Source: Hanleya hanleyi
Lineage: Eukaryota; Mollusca; Polyplacophora; Lepidopleurida; Hanleyidae
NCBI GenBank assembly: GCA_036873755.1
Contig: JAVTVY010008113.1
Location: 62,001 to 126,000 of the forward strand
Length of the DNA: 64,000 bases
Direction: 5' to 3'
A model generated the notes under the pieces. It had not been told where the DNA came from. It did not search any database and worked only from the letters and a program-made list of their open reading frames with translations. Below are positions 22,400-34,988 of the stretch, piece by piece; positions within the stretch are counted from its first letter, which is position 1; each line of letters begins with the position of its first letter. A program made the position numbers and the translations under genes.

Positions 22400-25182
22400 T
22401 GCGCGGTGTACGAGGAACGAAAGGGGTGTATGATGAACATACTTCCGTTCGATTTGAGAACTCCGCGTGCAAATCGATATCTAGTTTGCAGACGAATAGT
22501 TATACTTCTTCACTTCTCAATGCATATTTCGTTAGATTACATTGTGGATGTTCAGTTTGTTGTTATTTACTGTTTTTGCGATCAGACAAGCTACGGAATT
22601 GAGACCACAGAATTTCCTTCCGGAGCTCCGACTGGAAAACATAATGACGTAGCTTAGAGGATTCCCAAGAAAGTTTGCCGTTTCATTGGTCAGTTTATGG
22701 GGAATCCCTTGAACTGCACAACAGGTGGCGCTGCAGTGCCCTTCGAACGGATGACGGCTTTACGAAACTTGTTACGACAATCTCGGTATTTTACGAGCAA
22801 TTTAATCACTGGAGAGCGCTGCTTCGCGAAATCAGAACTCATTATAGGCATTTTTTTTAGGGATCAGTACCAATAATTAATACAACGCGTAATTATTGCT
22901 TGCAAAAATACTGATGCGGGCGGGTTACGGGAAACGAACCATTAATTAACAGCGGCCTCAATCACAGGAGGTGACATTCCCCACCAAAAATCCAGGGGGT
23001 CCCGGATAATCTAATTTATTACAACAGGAAGTTGACAAAATGATCTAAATGATGTCAATGGAAAGTTACACAACAAACAACGCTGTTATTGCTGTCATCA
23101 AACGTATATTGTTTAGCTAGCTTTAGCCTTGCGCATATGCATATCGATCCATTTTCCACTTTTTACAAACGGAAAGTATATGCAATCGAAGCCAGGAGAT
23201 TGGGTTTAGATCAAACACAATTTTGGACAAAGTCACAAGTCTCATGAGAACGGGGCTTTACGAAAATCACTTCCTGTGAGCCTCGCTTTGAACCAAGATA
23301 GAATGAACAGGGATCATTCATACTGGGTAAAATTTTTGCGACTTTGTAAATTTCTGCGAAATTGAATATCATGAAATTCGATTTTTACTCATAGATCGAG
23401 CCAGGTGCCAGGGATGAGTGCTAGCTATTTGTCCTAGGAACCAAATCGGCGCTACGGTCGCCACTGGCCCCCTGGCGACCGATTATTTCACACTCTGCCT
23501 GTCTTCACTATGTGCGTGGGTACTTACAGCCAGCAATCATATATTTTGAAAATGGGAATGCAGTTACTCTTTTTCACAAACATAAAGTTTGGAGCAATTC
23601 TCATGGCATCTGACCATCTCCCACGTGGTGTTTGTAATGCGACAGTCTGGCAGAAAATGACATGTGGACTGACTGATGACATGCTATACAAACACACTCC
23701 ACGTATAATTCGTTCAACATTAAATTTGCTAATTATAGAATGAATTGATGTGGTACAAGATATGAGGCTGAGGCAGAAAAAAGGGTCAGAAGCCTAGTGG
23801 TGCAGATGACTGACCATGACCTATTTTATCTAGATCAAATTGGAGTATTGGTGATAACTCTCGAAATTCGAACTATGTGCAATTGCTGATTGACAAGGAA
23901 GCCTTTCCAATTTGATTGGCCTATTTGACAAGGCCAAATTCTAGTTAGTTTTTAGCAAGGTCAAATTTTATCAAGGTCAAATTCTAGTCCTTGCAGTATC
24001 TTGAGGGATCATGGCTCGGCTCTTCAAATTTACACTGTCTACAGTAGGCCTGCTGAAATTTTATTTTGGTGATCGAGGGGTGATTGGTCTGTTAATCTCC
24101 TATTTCGTGGCCTGTACTTGGAATCTGATCATTTGTATCTGAAACACTACAGTGTATGTAGTTGTTCTAATTGAGTACATAAGTCTTCTCTTCTAAGATT
24201 TCTGAATCGTCAATATGTACAGCATCATGTTGCTGCAGGTTTTGCCTGTCCCACATAAAGAAAAAACAGGGCTGGTTTGAGCAGAGAATGATACTCGAAA
24301 TCTGCATTTAGAAATATTGTTTCCGTCCAAAAAAAACAAAATTTTGTGTCTGAAATGGTATGTCCATATTTGTGAGACTATATAACATAATGAACTGAGG
24401 TATGTTTTTGTGCTTAATTTATGCAGCCCGGACCTATGGAAGAAGGCAAGGTAAAAGCATCCTCTGTTAAAATTGGTTTTCGTTTTCACTTCTTCAGTTT
24501 ACTTGACAATACTTTAATCCTTCAAAGTTCTTTTTTTCATTTTGGTGTTTAATTATTTTGATGATTTCTTCAAGCCTGAGAAATAAGTATTAACTTTTCT
24601 TTCAACACAAATGTTCATTGTTACTTTTTACCTGTAGTTTTGTGAACTAAATTTGTTGGATTTTTGTACTGTATTTGGCTATACAATTGTAAAACAATAT
24701 TTATAAACAGAGGGTGACCATCTTTAATTTATGCAAAATCATTAAGGATCTCTATCTCTGATACCGTTCGAGTGCTCGATGTAAAATTTGATATACATCA
24801 TCGATGCATCAAGAGACTTATGATGACTGACGGAACTGGTTTCTCCGATTCGGCGGAAATCTTGGCGACCATTTTTAATTTATGCAAAATCAATAATGAT
24901 CTATATCTGATACCGTTTTATTGCTTCATATGAAACTATAAATCATCGATACATCAAGAAACTTCTCTGATCATCAGGTGGAAAACTTGATTGCCATTTT
25001 TAATTTATGCAAAATTTATACCTCTGGTACTGTTTAAGTATTTGATGCAAGACTTTGTATTCATCATCAATACATCAAGAGACTAAAAATGAATAACAGA
25101 ACCGTTTTCTCTGATTGGATGGAAACCTTGGCAGCCATTTTTAATTTATGTTAAATCATTGATGATCTGTATATCCTTTGAT

Positions 25183-26512
25183 GGGCGATTCCATGTCACG
25201 TAAGTTACATTTTCATTCCCGATGGGGATGTATTTGTAACATTTGACAAAATTAACAGCCATGACTACACCAATAACAAAACAAATCACTTAAATAAAAG
25301 TATTTCTTATAATTTGAATGGGTTTTTGATTAATTTCAGTGAAACTAATTAGCATCTGGGCTTAATTAAAAAAGTGTCACGTAAGTTACTCAGAGAATTA
25401 GGGTAGTTTGGGGTCATTTGACGTATGTTAAAAATTCTCTGATTTGGATGGAAGAATCTTAAAAGTTCTCACCTATAGCGATAGCTTGAACAATGAATTA
25501 GTAGGTATGAGTATAGTTGCCATCAGTCACTTTGCCATATTTCACCACAAGGGTTATAAAGATTGTTAACCAGTGTCACGTAAGTTACAAATGTGCGTCA
25601 CGTAAGTTACATGGGATGGGTTTCTGGACTATTTATTCAGGAAATACTTGCAGAAATGTTTAGAAATTGAATAATACGATGTAAATATACAGGAAGAACA
25701 ATTTCTGGGATACTTAACTGTTCATTATTTTCTAATTAATTACCAAACTCATTACCATATTTTCAGTGAAAACATTGGAATTATTTATGGGACTGGACCC
25801 TGTACTTGTCTGCAAGTACAGTTTAGAATATCTTAATAGTATACTTTTAGTGGTAACAAAGTTAGAAATACTTAATAGTTGGATTTGCTTTTGACAAAAA
25901 AATTATTCCTAGTTTACATGGTTTTGTATATGTAACTTACGTGACAATTTTTGTAACTTACGTGACATGTCACGTAAGTTACACAACTTCACTCGCCTAA
26001 ATTTCTATTCAACTATTTGTTTTTTACCAAGTTAAGAGGTGGATGTTCCTAGTGGACATAAGGTAGTTTCATTGAGGGAAGAGTTTTTTTATATCTATTG
26101 CCTATATTATCTCTTGACAAAATGACCCATGAAAATTTGTCACGTAAGTTACATTGCGATAATCGGATTGAATATTGAGTGAAAATGACAAAGTCTTGCC
26201 AACTTCACAAATTTGGCAAGTTTGCATGTTAGAATACATGGTTATTAGTTACTAACATCAGATATAACCAAACTGAGATGAATACTTCAGATTTTACATC
26301 TTAATTTGAGGCCTACTAGAAAATCACATTTTATGGCTGTCCGAGTTTGCTAGGTATTTTAATGGTATTTTTTTCTAGAATGTGGACCAGTCAATGACAA
26401 AAACTTCATTTTGTCTTAGTTCAGGCACTGGTTGATACAAAAAATCAACAGATGTCCCAATCATAGCAGTTTGAAATTTGAGCAACTTTCACTCTCTGTC
26501 GTGGAATCGCCC
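25183..26512. mobile_element. DNA element carrying eight copies of GTCACGTAAGTTAC
   Basis: Ends GGGCGATTCCA and TGGAATCGCCC form an 11-bp inverted repeat. TGAT is duplicated at 25179-25182 and 26513-26516, and the interrupted satellite unit is restored when the insert is removed. GTCACGTAAGTTAC occurs in direct orientation at 25195, 25376, 25575, 25597, 25969 and 26139, and inverted at 25932 and 25953. The inner pair at 25953-25982 is a perfect 30-bp palindrome. There is no coding frame. The repeats are probably binding sites for the mobilising protein. Confidence 0.88.
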
Positions 26513-28242
26513 TGATACTGTTCAAGTGTTCAGTATGATAATTGGTATATGCATATTCGATACATCAAGAGACAAGTATAAATGACTGCAGGGGTTATTT
26601 TAGACACTTTTCCTTTATATAACTCAATTTCAAAAAGATGAAAAACTCAATTTTTCGGCGCGCCTACGGCGCGCAAAATAAACAACAGAACTCAATTTTT
26701 TCGGGTTTTTCATCGCAGGCAATCTGGAAACTCAATTTTTTTATCTTTTTAGTAGGACACTTACAATAAATAAATTCGCGACAATTTTTCATCGTGAATG
26801 AACATGTCAGTAATGTTATGAAGCTCATCAAGCAAAGTTGCGTGTCATACATAGCTGCATACAAGTTTGTTTGCTATCCAACTGTGATTGGCCGATTATA
26901 TTTTGGCTAAAGATGTTAAGTAGAAATACTTCCCTCAGAGATAGCTTCATTCAATTAAAAAATGAACGCGAATAAAACAAGAGAGTTTTAAAATCCAAGT
27001 TATCTCGGGAAGTTCTATTTGGTCGATTATTTTGGGGGTGGGGGAGAGTACTTTAGCTCTGGATTGTGATAGGTCAAAAGTGAAAATATTTTCCCTACAA
27101 ATAGCTTACTTTAGTTTAAAAAATCTATACTTATAGTCAAGAAATAAAAATTGTCCCTTGTCCATTTCCATGAGTTAACCAATCCTTGACAAAGTTGGTG
27201 GTTGAGTATTGTAAGTGTCTGGGTATTTGTAAGTGACAGGAAAGAAATGAAGAAATAAATGGCAATAAAAATGTTAATAAGAGACGTAAAAAATAAAACA
27301 GTGGTGGTTGTGAAGTTTTGTGGATTTCACGAAAAAAATCCAATGCTGCTTGGTAAACGCAGATAAATGGCCAAAAATTGCAAATTAAACTCAATATGCA
27401 CCCTATTTTGTAGTATGTGGTGTGGGACTTGTTTACAAAACATACTGGGGTTTCAGAAATTTCCATCGGGCAGAAACAAAATTATTCATAAAAACGTATA
27501 TGTTGTATGTTATAGCATATGCCCCCGCATGTAGATCCCCAGTTGCGCAGGAGAGAGTGTGGATCTTTTGTTTTTACACCAATCTGCATTGCTCACTTTG
27601 TGTATTTATTCCCAAATGGTACATCAGCTGTATTTTGGGGAATGTCTGTTTTGTTCGTTTCTTGTTTCTGGGGAAACGTCTTTCAACGTCAGGCCTTGTG
27701 ATCTGTACGGGCCCTGGCGAGTGATTAAAGCACACCTTAAATCGTGCGAGGTGTGTGGTTAGCACACCTAAAATGCACACCTAAATTTTTTTAAGGTGTG
27801 TGATACAGTGTTTGAAACGTTAAGGTGTGAATTGAAATAAATGTGTGCTGGCCGAGAATCCAGCCATTCATGGATTCTCGCAGCAATGTTGCAGGAGAAT
27901 CCAGGGGGAACTAATATTTACTGGTTTACTCCACATTAGCTATGAAAGATAATGAGGTAATAATAAAATCAAGAAACACTGTTTTAAGTTTTTTTTTTTT
28001 GTATTTAAAATTCACACAATCAGTTAATGAGCTTGAGCGAAAGGCTGAAAACAAGATTGGTAAACTAGAAATAAAACTCTGAAAAACCACAAATTGTAAA
28101 AAAATTGACTAGGACAGGCACATGGCAATTTTTACATCGTCATCATCATCACTTCAATCATTCAATCCATTCACTTGCCTTCAGTAACAGAAATTTGGAA
28201 TGTCTGAATCAGTTTCAGTTTTCAAACACTCGCGATGTCCAT

Positions 28243-28508
28243 GGCGATGAGGTGGTACAGGCCTTTTGCAAAGTGTGCCAGAAACTACGATCAACTAAAC
28301 AGTGCATGTGTATTGAGGCAAAATAGTAGCCGACGTCAGTTACGGCAAAATTTGTTTACGTGTCTAATCAAGTTTGGCTTTAGCAGGTATCTAGTTTCGT
28401 TTTTGCCGTAACTGACGTCGGCTACTATTTTGCCTCAATACACATGCACTGTTTAGTTGATCGTAGTTTCTGGCACACTTTGCAAAAGGCCTGTACCACC
28501 TCATCGCC
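28243..28508. repeat. Perfect 108-bp inverted duplication (hairpin)
   Basis: 28243-28350 and 28401-28508 are exact reverse complements as read by eye, separated by 50 bp. The sister element EB has only the right-hand orientation at about 34888-34990, so the left arm is a recent local inverted copy. If transcribed, it would form a long, perfectly paired RNA. Confidence 0.93.
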
Positions 28509-28664
28509 CACATCGTTAAAATAGAATGCAAAGTTATCTCTCAGGCTATTTTCCCACTGACACAGGGCCGTTTTTTTAATTTGTTTCCGCGTTTTTAGGC
28601 CCTGTGTCGGAAGCCATTTCATCCTTTCGTTTTCAACTGCAAAGTGGAAGTTGGCCCGTGACAC
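28425..28664 (-). pseudogene. Decayed ORF in element EA, possible zinc-finger fragment
   Basis: A frame of about 80 codons containing CQWENSLRDNF and then GDEVVQAFCKVCQKLRST. The tail half is duplicated on the plus strand by the hairpin. A homologous but broken reading exists in sister element EB, split by a nested insert. The FCKVC spacing is reminiscent of BED-type fingers of hAT transposases, but the His/Cys partner pair is not seen, so the identification is weak. Confidence 0.3.
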
Positions 28665-29992
28665 TTGTTACAATGACAGCGATTGGCGGGCTGCCGTAAA
28701 CGATCCAATGAAAACGCTCGACAGATCAGCGAACATACTAGGCACGTGGCGATAGATAGATGATATAGAGTCCAGTTTTCGACAGCAATAACTGTATGCA
28801 CGTTGATGATCGGCGAACGGGGCTCAATCGTAAGTTTTCAACTGGTAACGTTTAATTTTACGTTCAATTCTATGCGAATCCGTTTCGATTCACCCGGATG
28901 CCCTGTCAGGCGAATCTTCACGCGAATGGATCGGCAGATTCGCGTCAAAATTTGTCATGGCGAAAGTTTGAAGGGGTCATAAAGTTTAAGGCGCGCGTTC
29001 GAAACGCACCTCAGTGCCTCTTCAGGCGCGTTATGGTGCGCGTGCGCGATCGCGCGCCTCAAATCACAAGGCCTGCAACGTCACACGCATCCAAGTGAAA
29101 TGTTGACTGAGAGAGAAAATGCTTGCCCGTTGTCTTGGTTCCGGAGATTGACGGACAGCGTGTCTCGGAGACCAGACTCATAAGCCACAGCAGTATGACA
29201 GCAGTGGTTCCCGAGTGGACTAAAAAGAGGGGACGTAACTTTGAAATATCAAAATGGCGGACTAGTTCGATCGATCGTCGATCTTTGAAATGAGAAACGT
29301 TCAGGACAATGTCTTTATCGGACCTATACGACTGAAATGAGAACAGTTCAAGACCAGACGTCCTTATCGGAGCTATACGATTGAATAATAAAGGTACACA
29401 AGTTATCTGTCTGCACATCAGTTACAAATCCTGAGTGCTTATCTCGACACACGTTTTTTTTTTCTTTCTCGCGGGAGTTTTGGAGGAGGGGGACGGGATA
29501 ACAGACGACGAAACTCAGTTTAGATTTCTCAGAAACTCAATTTATTTCGTAGAAACTCAATTTTTCGGGTAAATTCTCAAAATTTTAGAAAACTCAATTT
29601 TCGGCAATAAAACTCAATTTACAAAATTTTGCAAAAACTCAATTTGTAATTGTTTTTCATCGTGGTTACCACGATGAAAAAAGTGTCTAGAAAAACCCCT
29701 GGACTGCCGGTTTCTCTGATTGGACGGAACCATTTCTAATTGCAAAATTTTTGATAATCTGTATATTTGTCACTTGACTGCTTGGTGTTTCTGACGTCTT
29801 TAAAGTAGTATGGTTCAAATTGAATACATTATGAATGGCTGGCGACCAGAGCTCAGCCGAGGGGTTTTCAGATGCGCAGTTTCGTATTCTTCTTTCAATA
29901 TCTTCCTCGTGTCGAGATTGACAAGTGATTGAATTTTCATGACCATATTCTAAGCCATTGCAAAGAAATCGTCAAAAGACTGACAAGGGGTG

Positions 29993-31445
29993 CAGGGGTT
30001 TTTTTAGACAAAAATTTTTCATCTACTCAATTTCAAATATTGTAAAACTCAATTTTTTGGCGCGCCGTTGCCGCGCATATTAATGTCACTAAACTCAATT
30101 TTTCTACTTTTTCATCTAAAAATTGATGAAACTCAATTTTTTTGCCTTTTTCATCAAAAAAATGATAAAACTCAATTTTTTTGCCTTTTTCATCGAAAAA
30201 ATGATACTTGCTCTTGTTTTATTTTTATTCTTTATTATTTTACCCCTAAGCCAAGGTCATTGTTTTCATTGAACGACCTCCGTTGAATGGCGATGGAGCA
30301 CTGCGATCACATACATCTCATGATCTCCCCTCAGCCCCCCCCCCCCTTTTGATTTTAGCCCTGCGAATTTTGTAACATGAATTGAACTGACACATCACAG
30401 AACCAAGAGTTTATTTTCCATTGTAAGTGCATTGAATTTATAACATTTATTCGCATCTTCCAATATGCCGTTGTGTTTATTTGTCAGTACTTCCAAACTG
30501 ATTATTTGCCTTCATGGCAGAACAACAGGTGACTGTCACAGGAGCAATAATGCGTTAATTTCGCGGCAGAAATAAAAGCATGATGAACGATTTTAACAGA
30601 AGTTGCTCTCAAGCATTCGTGTATTACAATAATTTATTCGTTAGTTTTGGAGTCTTAAACGAAAACTTCTCAATTTACCGTAACAACAAGGCCAGGGCAG
30701 AGGTTGCATGTTGCTTGTTTTCCACCACAAAACACAGGGCGAGGCACTTCACTTCGACGTGAAGCAGGTATTATACGCGTTCAAACAAAATTCCATCAGA
30801 TCAAAGAAGTTGAAAAGTATGACAAATATATTTTTTGTAGTTTGTGTTCTTGTTGAGATTTTCTCGCTTACGACTGTCAAGCGTGTCCCACGTGTTGAGC
30901 TGAAGAAAATGGCGCTGAATTGCCTCCCTTGTCATAAGATTTAATAACGTAAAACGTATCGTATGATATTACGACATTGAAGGGGCGCTGCAGTCAACGT
31001 CAAGAAAAATAATCTCCGCGAAAGCTTCTTGAGTGGGTTTCATTTTCACTGGATATCCCAGACGAGACGCGGTGTCTGTGGCTAAACAAACATACGAAAA
31101 AACCGGGAAGTGGCAGAGATGACATGAAGAGTGGCTCTCCTACGGACATTTATTGGCATAGAGACGAAGGTGACACGAACAACAACAACAACCTTGTGTT
31201 GTGAACTTTCGGTTCCGATAACTTTCCCGTGATCGGGGCATTTTTGTTCGGCCCGGTCTTACATAAACTCAATCTTTTATGAAAAAAACTCAATTTTTTC
31301 CGCGCCTATGGCGCGCACTTCCCCAAAGAAACCAGAAAACTGAATTTCTAGCCCAAAACTCAATTTTGAAAAAATCGCAAAAACTCAATTCAAATTCGTT
31401 TTCATCGGGAATACCACGATGAAAAACTGTCTAGAAAAACCCCTG
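29993..31445. mobile_element. CAGGGG element E2, same family as E3
   Basis: Ends CAGGGGTTTTTTTAGAC and GTCTAGAAAAACCCCTG, flanked by GGGGTG (29987-29992 and 31446-31451). The subterminal AAACTCAATTTTT repeats and the hairpin GCGCGCCATAGGCGCGG-like block are shared with E1 and E3. The interior (CTTGCTCTTGTTTTATTTT onward) aligns with 39300-40360. It contains a small ORF at 30708-30944. Confidence 0.88.
30708..30944 (+). CDS. Small ORF in element E2, shared with E3
   Basis: A 78-codon ATG frame with GEALHFDVKQVLYAFKQNS and MTNIFFVV segments, then KKMALN near the end. The E3 counterpart (39802-40074) differs by indels of 12, 9, 3 and 3 nt that all keep the frame; only the tail is shifted by an indel of about 28 nt. 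No known domain recognised. It may be a transposon-encoded peptide, a first exon (CAG|GTATTA occurs inside) or chance. Confidence 0.3.
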   Translation: MLLVFHHKTQGEALHFDVKQVLYAFKQNSIRSKKLKSMTNIFFVVCVLVEIFSLTTVKRVPRVELKKMALNCLPCHKI

Positions 31446-32398
31446 GGGGTGGGAAATTTTGATAATCCCTATTATTCTATAATTAACATTAGTCGAGTCC
31501 ATAAACAACTAATTGTACTGCACATGCACCTTAAATAATGGTTTGGGGCTTTTGTCCTCTGGGGCTTTTTCTACAGGGCTTTTGTCCCCTGGCTCTCTTG
31601 TTCTGGATTCCCCATGATGTTGGTCACTGGTTTGCATCGGAAAGATAATAGTTTATCACTGCTCCGTGTCACTTCTGAGTTTGCTAAATGCTGTCTGCTA
31701 TGTTCATGCCAATGGTGTTATTTGGCTTCAATTCATGTTGGGAATATGTGTCCGCTTGTCAGCTAGCCACAAATTGTGGGCTTTGGATTGTCCGAAAATA
31801 CTCAAAAGGCCATAACATGCATAATGGCTGTTTGAATTCATCCAGCATATTTGCTTGTACATGTAAAACAACAAATAATGTCATTAACATTTACATTAGG
31901 CCTGCAGAGAGAAAGTTTCATCCATTGATTCTATGGGCTGATGTCTATAGGCATGCAGAGTAGTACATACAGGGCTATACATGTAGCTCCATGTGTGTAT
32001 CACATTGGTGAGGCTAGGCTGTTCCCTTAGTCTGACAATGCAGCCTAGCCCAGCAATCAATATCAGGTCGCTGGATAGAAACATTCTCTTGGGACCAAAT
32101 CAATAACCCATGCTGAGGTTCAGTGCAGGAAATCAGCTGCAAGTTCAATGGCAATGTCACAGAATGTGTGCTGACTTGGTTCCGGTCATTCTCCCACAAC
32201 TGATGAAGCCTTCAACTCAAGTCGGGGAAGATAGGATAATATAAATGGCATCAATCTTAGCTTGCTAAGGGCATTTCACGTTTCACTTAACACTACCCTT
32301 AGCTTATCACTATGATTCCACATGGCACCACCTATCAGTCGCAAAAGACGAATATCCGGAACCTCCTCAAATTTAGCATGCATGTACCATGCCAGATG

Positions 32399-33868
32399 CA
32401 GGGTTTCATAGAAGTCCAAATATTTGCCACCGGATACTGAAAATTCAGTATTTTTTTCACCTGTATTGAGTAGTTTTACATTTTTGTCACCGACCGACAG
32501 ACTTGTATTGAGTTTATTTGTAATTTTGCAACCACCATAAGGAATGTATAAAAAATTTCCATATGATGAGCAATGGAGCCTGTCAATACCGCTGTGTATT
32601 GGAATTGCGAAAATAAACAAACCGATAATTTAATATGGTCATTTTTATGTTCTTGATTGACCACGATCTTGCAATCTAATGTCAGATTGTGGATGTCAAC
32701 AAAAAATACTCCAGTCACAGTGCAACATTTACACACAAATACAGAAAATTATCAGTCTATAAAAAACACTTTAATATCCAAGACTTGCTGAAAAATATCC
32801 CACCATTGTCATCAAATTATTTTTCAGGCCACTATTTGAAATCAGTAAACCAGTATAATAATAATTTCCCTGAGAATTAGACATTTACTTGAAATTATGA
32901 GTGAAAGCTTCGAGTTGAAGTGAACAGAGTGGTTTCACCCACCGACTGTTAATATGAGTTTATCTCTTGGATTTTATTCACTCCATTTATGATTCCTGAA
33001 TTGACAGTTTGTCCATCTTAGTTTTATAATCTCGCAGCCAAAATGACTCCGATCAATTTATTACAACTCCGTTCACGGAACTTTACAACAACAACAGCGC
33101 ATGTGTTGGTGTGACACGTGCGTTGGTGCGAGAAAATAACGGTTAACTTGCCTAAATCCTCCCTACATTTTCGAGAATATACAGCAGGATTAAGCTATTA
33201 ATGTTGATAATATCTCATATAAGGATCTATCATTCTCCCTTGGCAAGCTTTTAGAAGTTGCTTTCACTCAACGATGAATTTGGAAATTATGCAGTGTCAG
33301 CGAGAGAAGAGCTTGTGAACCGATCTTGTGCCGGAGGTCGACAACCGATATATTCCTCGGACTACCTGCGATACTGCTGCTTCATTTACTTCCCGTTTAG
33401 ATTCCGGTGTGATGCGTCGGAAGTGCGGGGGAAGATGAAAAAAAAGATAATCTGCACTGTCTGAGCGGAGGTCGACGTGCAATATTTTCGGGTCGATATT
33501 TCCTGACTATCACCGAGAAATTGTCACTACTAGCTGTATTGACTCGGAAGACTCTCACGTCGCAGTGTGAGTATTCCGAGGAATATTTCAGAATCGATTC
33601 AATGACGAACGTGAAGTCGGAAACGGAAATGTCTGAAGACTGATTTTCGGCTGAATTTGGAAATCCCCTTTTGGCGAGGTCTGTTTTTTCGTCATTCTTT
33701 GCTTGAATTACATGTTCTAGCTTTTACCGGAATTGAGTTTTCAGTTAAAAAATTGAATATTTTCCTCACTAAACATATAAACTTCAGTTTTTTACGGCAC
33801 GAATTGAGTTTTTAGCTCAATTTTGCCAACGAATACCGGTGGCAAAACACGACGTGTATGAAAGCCTG
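32399..33868. mobile_element. CAGGGTTTCAT element EC
   Basis: Starts CAGGGTTTCATAGAAGTCC and ends GACGTGTATGAAAGCCTG, flanked by CAGATG (32393-32398 and 33869-33874). The sister copy is ED (47026-48930), which shares ATGGAGCCTGTCAATACCGC and GTGGATGTCAACAA segments. The subterminal zones again contain AATTGAGTTTTT-type repeats in this family's orientation. No transposase seen. Confidence 0.9.
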
Positions 33869-34988
33869 CAGATGATGACGCGTTTGATTGCCTTTAGCTC
33901 ACTTGTACTTACAGATGGTGCCACCTGGTGGCAAAATACCAAATTTGTTTCCGGGTAATAACTTGAGAACTGCTCATCAGATTCTTCTTAAATTTGGTAT
34001 GAATATACCAAGACACAAGATTGCATGGGATTGCGTTCTGCCCACTTGCGCCTACAGGTGGCACCACCTCTTGTCAAAATCTAAACTTGATTTCAGTCAT
34101 CGAATTCTTCTCCAATTTGATATGCAGATACCATGCCATGAGATGTCCCTTGGGATTGTATTTCGCTTGCTTCTGCATACAGGTGGCGACACCTGGTGGA
34201 AAAATCTTAAATTTGTTTCTGGCAATAATTTGACAACTGCTCATCGGATTCTTCTCAAATTTGGTATTCATATGCCATAAGATGTCGCTTGGGATTGTGT
34301 TCACACACTTGTGTCTACAGGTGGCGACACCTGGTGGCAAAATCTAAATTTGGTTTCCGGGCAATAACTTGAAGATCCCTCTTCAGATTCTTTCCAAAGT
34401 TCGTATGCTGCAGGCCTTGTGATTTGTACGGGCCCTGGCGAGTGATTAAAGCACATCTAAGATCGTGCGAGGTGTGTGGTTAGCACACCTAAAATGCACA
34501 CCTAATTTTTTTTAAGGCATGTGATACGGTGTTTGAAACGTTAAGGTGTGAATTGAAATAAATGTGTGCTGGCCGAGAATCCATCTCGCAGATTCTAATA
34601 TTTACTGGTTTAGCTATGAAAGATATTGAGGTGATAATAAAATCAAGAAACACTGTTTTAAATTTTTATTTTTTATCTGAAAACCCACAAATTGTAAAAC
34701 AAACTGACTAGGACTGGCACATGGCAATTTTTACATCGTCATCATCATCACTTCAATCATTCAATCCATTCACTTGCCTTCAGAAATCTGGAATGTCTGA
34801 ATCAGTTTCAATTTCCGAACACTCGCGAAGTCCATCGCTGTTTACGTGTCTAACCAAGTTTGGCTTCAGAAGGTAACTAGTTTCGTTTTTGCCGTAACTG
34901 ACGTCGGCTACTATTTTGCCTCCATACACTGTGTTTAGTTGATCGCAGTGTTTCTGTCACACTTTGCAAAAGGCCAGTACCACCTTAT

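Larger units (their letters stand above)
20905..23497. mobile_element. Candidate CAG-type DNA transposon
   Basis: Ends are CAGGGTGTGAAATAAT at the left and ATTATTTCACACTCTG at the right, 16 bp with one mismatch. No clear target duplication is visible (TATGT against CCTGT). The left end directly abuts the truncation point of the LINE. The interior includes repeated AGGAGCC motifs at the left, a strong hairpin at 22070-22104 and an antisense open frame at 22142-22399, annotated separately. Confidence 0.65.
27690..29075. mobile_element. CAGGCC element EA nested in E1
   Basis: Starts CAGGCCTTGTGATCTG and ends AAATCACAAGGCCTG, flanked by the 6-bp duplication CAACGT (27684-27689 and 29076-29081). 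The right subterminal region is CG-rich and palindromic (GCGCGATCGCGCGCC). A sister copy is at 34411-36725. The interior carries an inverted duplication (28243-28508) that the sister lacks. Confidence 0.9.
26589..29701. mobile_element. CAGGGG element E1 with CAATTTTT subterminal repeats
   Basis: Ends CAGGGGTTATTTTAGACAC and GTGTCTAGAAAAACCCCTG, flanked by GACTG (26584-26588 and 29702-29706). Both subterminal zones are packed with AAACTCAATTTTT-type repeats, plus the hairpin GCGCGCCTACGGCGCGC at the left. CAGGG ends and a 5-bp duplication fit the hAT5-like group (inference). It is interrupted internally by the element at 27690-29075. No transposase recognised. Confidence 0.88.
24709..29830. 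repeat. Satellite-like array A (about 125-150 bp units), interrupted by two transposons
   Basis: Units recur at about 24715, 24865, 24992 and 25133. They share CATTTTTAATTTATGCAAAAT, a TCTGATACCGTT-like segment, CATCGATACATCAAGA and TTTCTCTGATTGG. The array is split by the elements at 25183-26512 and 26589-29701 and resumes after 29706. Interspersed arrays of this size resemble Helitron-associated core repeats such as the bivalve pearl family (comparison from memory). Confidence 0.85.

Noticed and set aside
33888..34280. 130-codon plus-strand frame with internally repeated protein segments
   Set aside because: It is a translation of the array B satellite units; the repetition and frame follow the DNA repeat, not a protein family.
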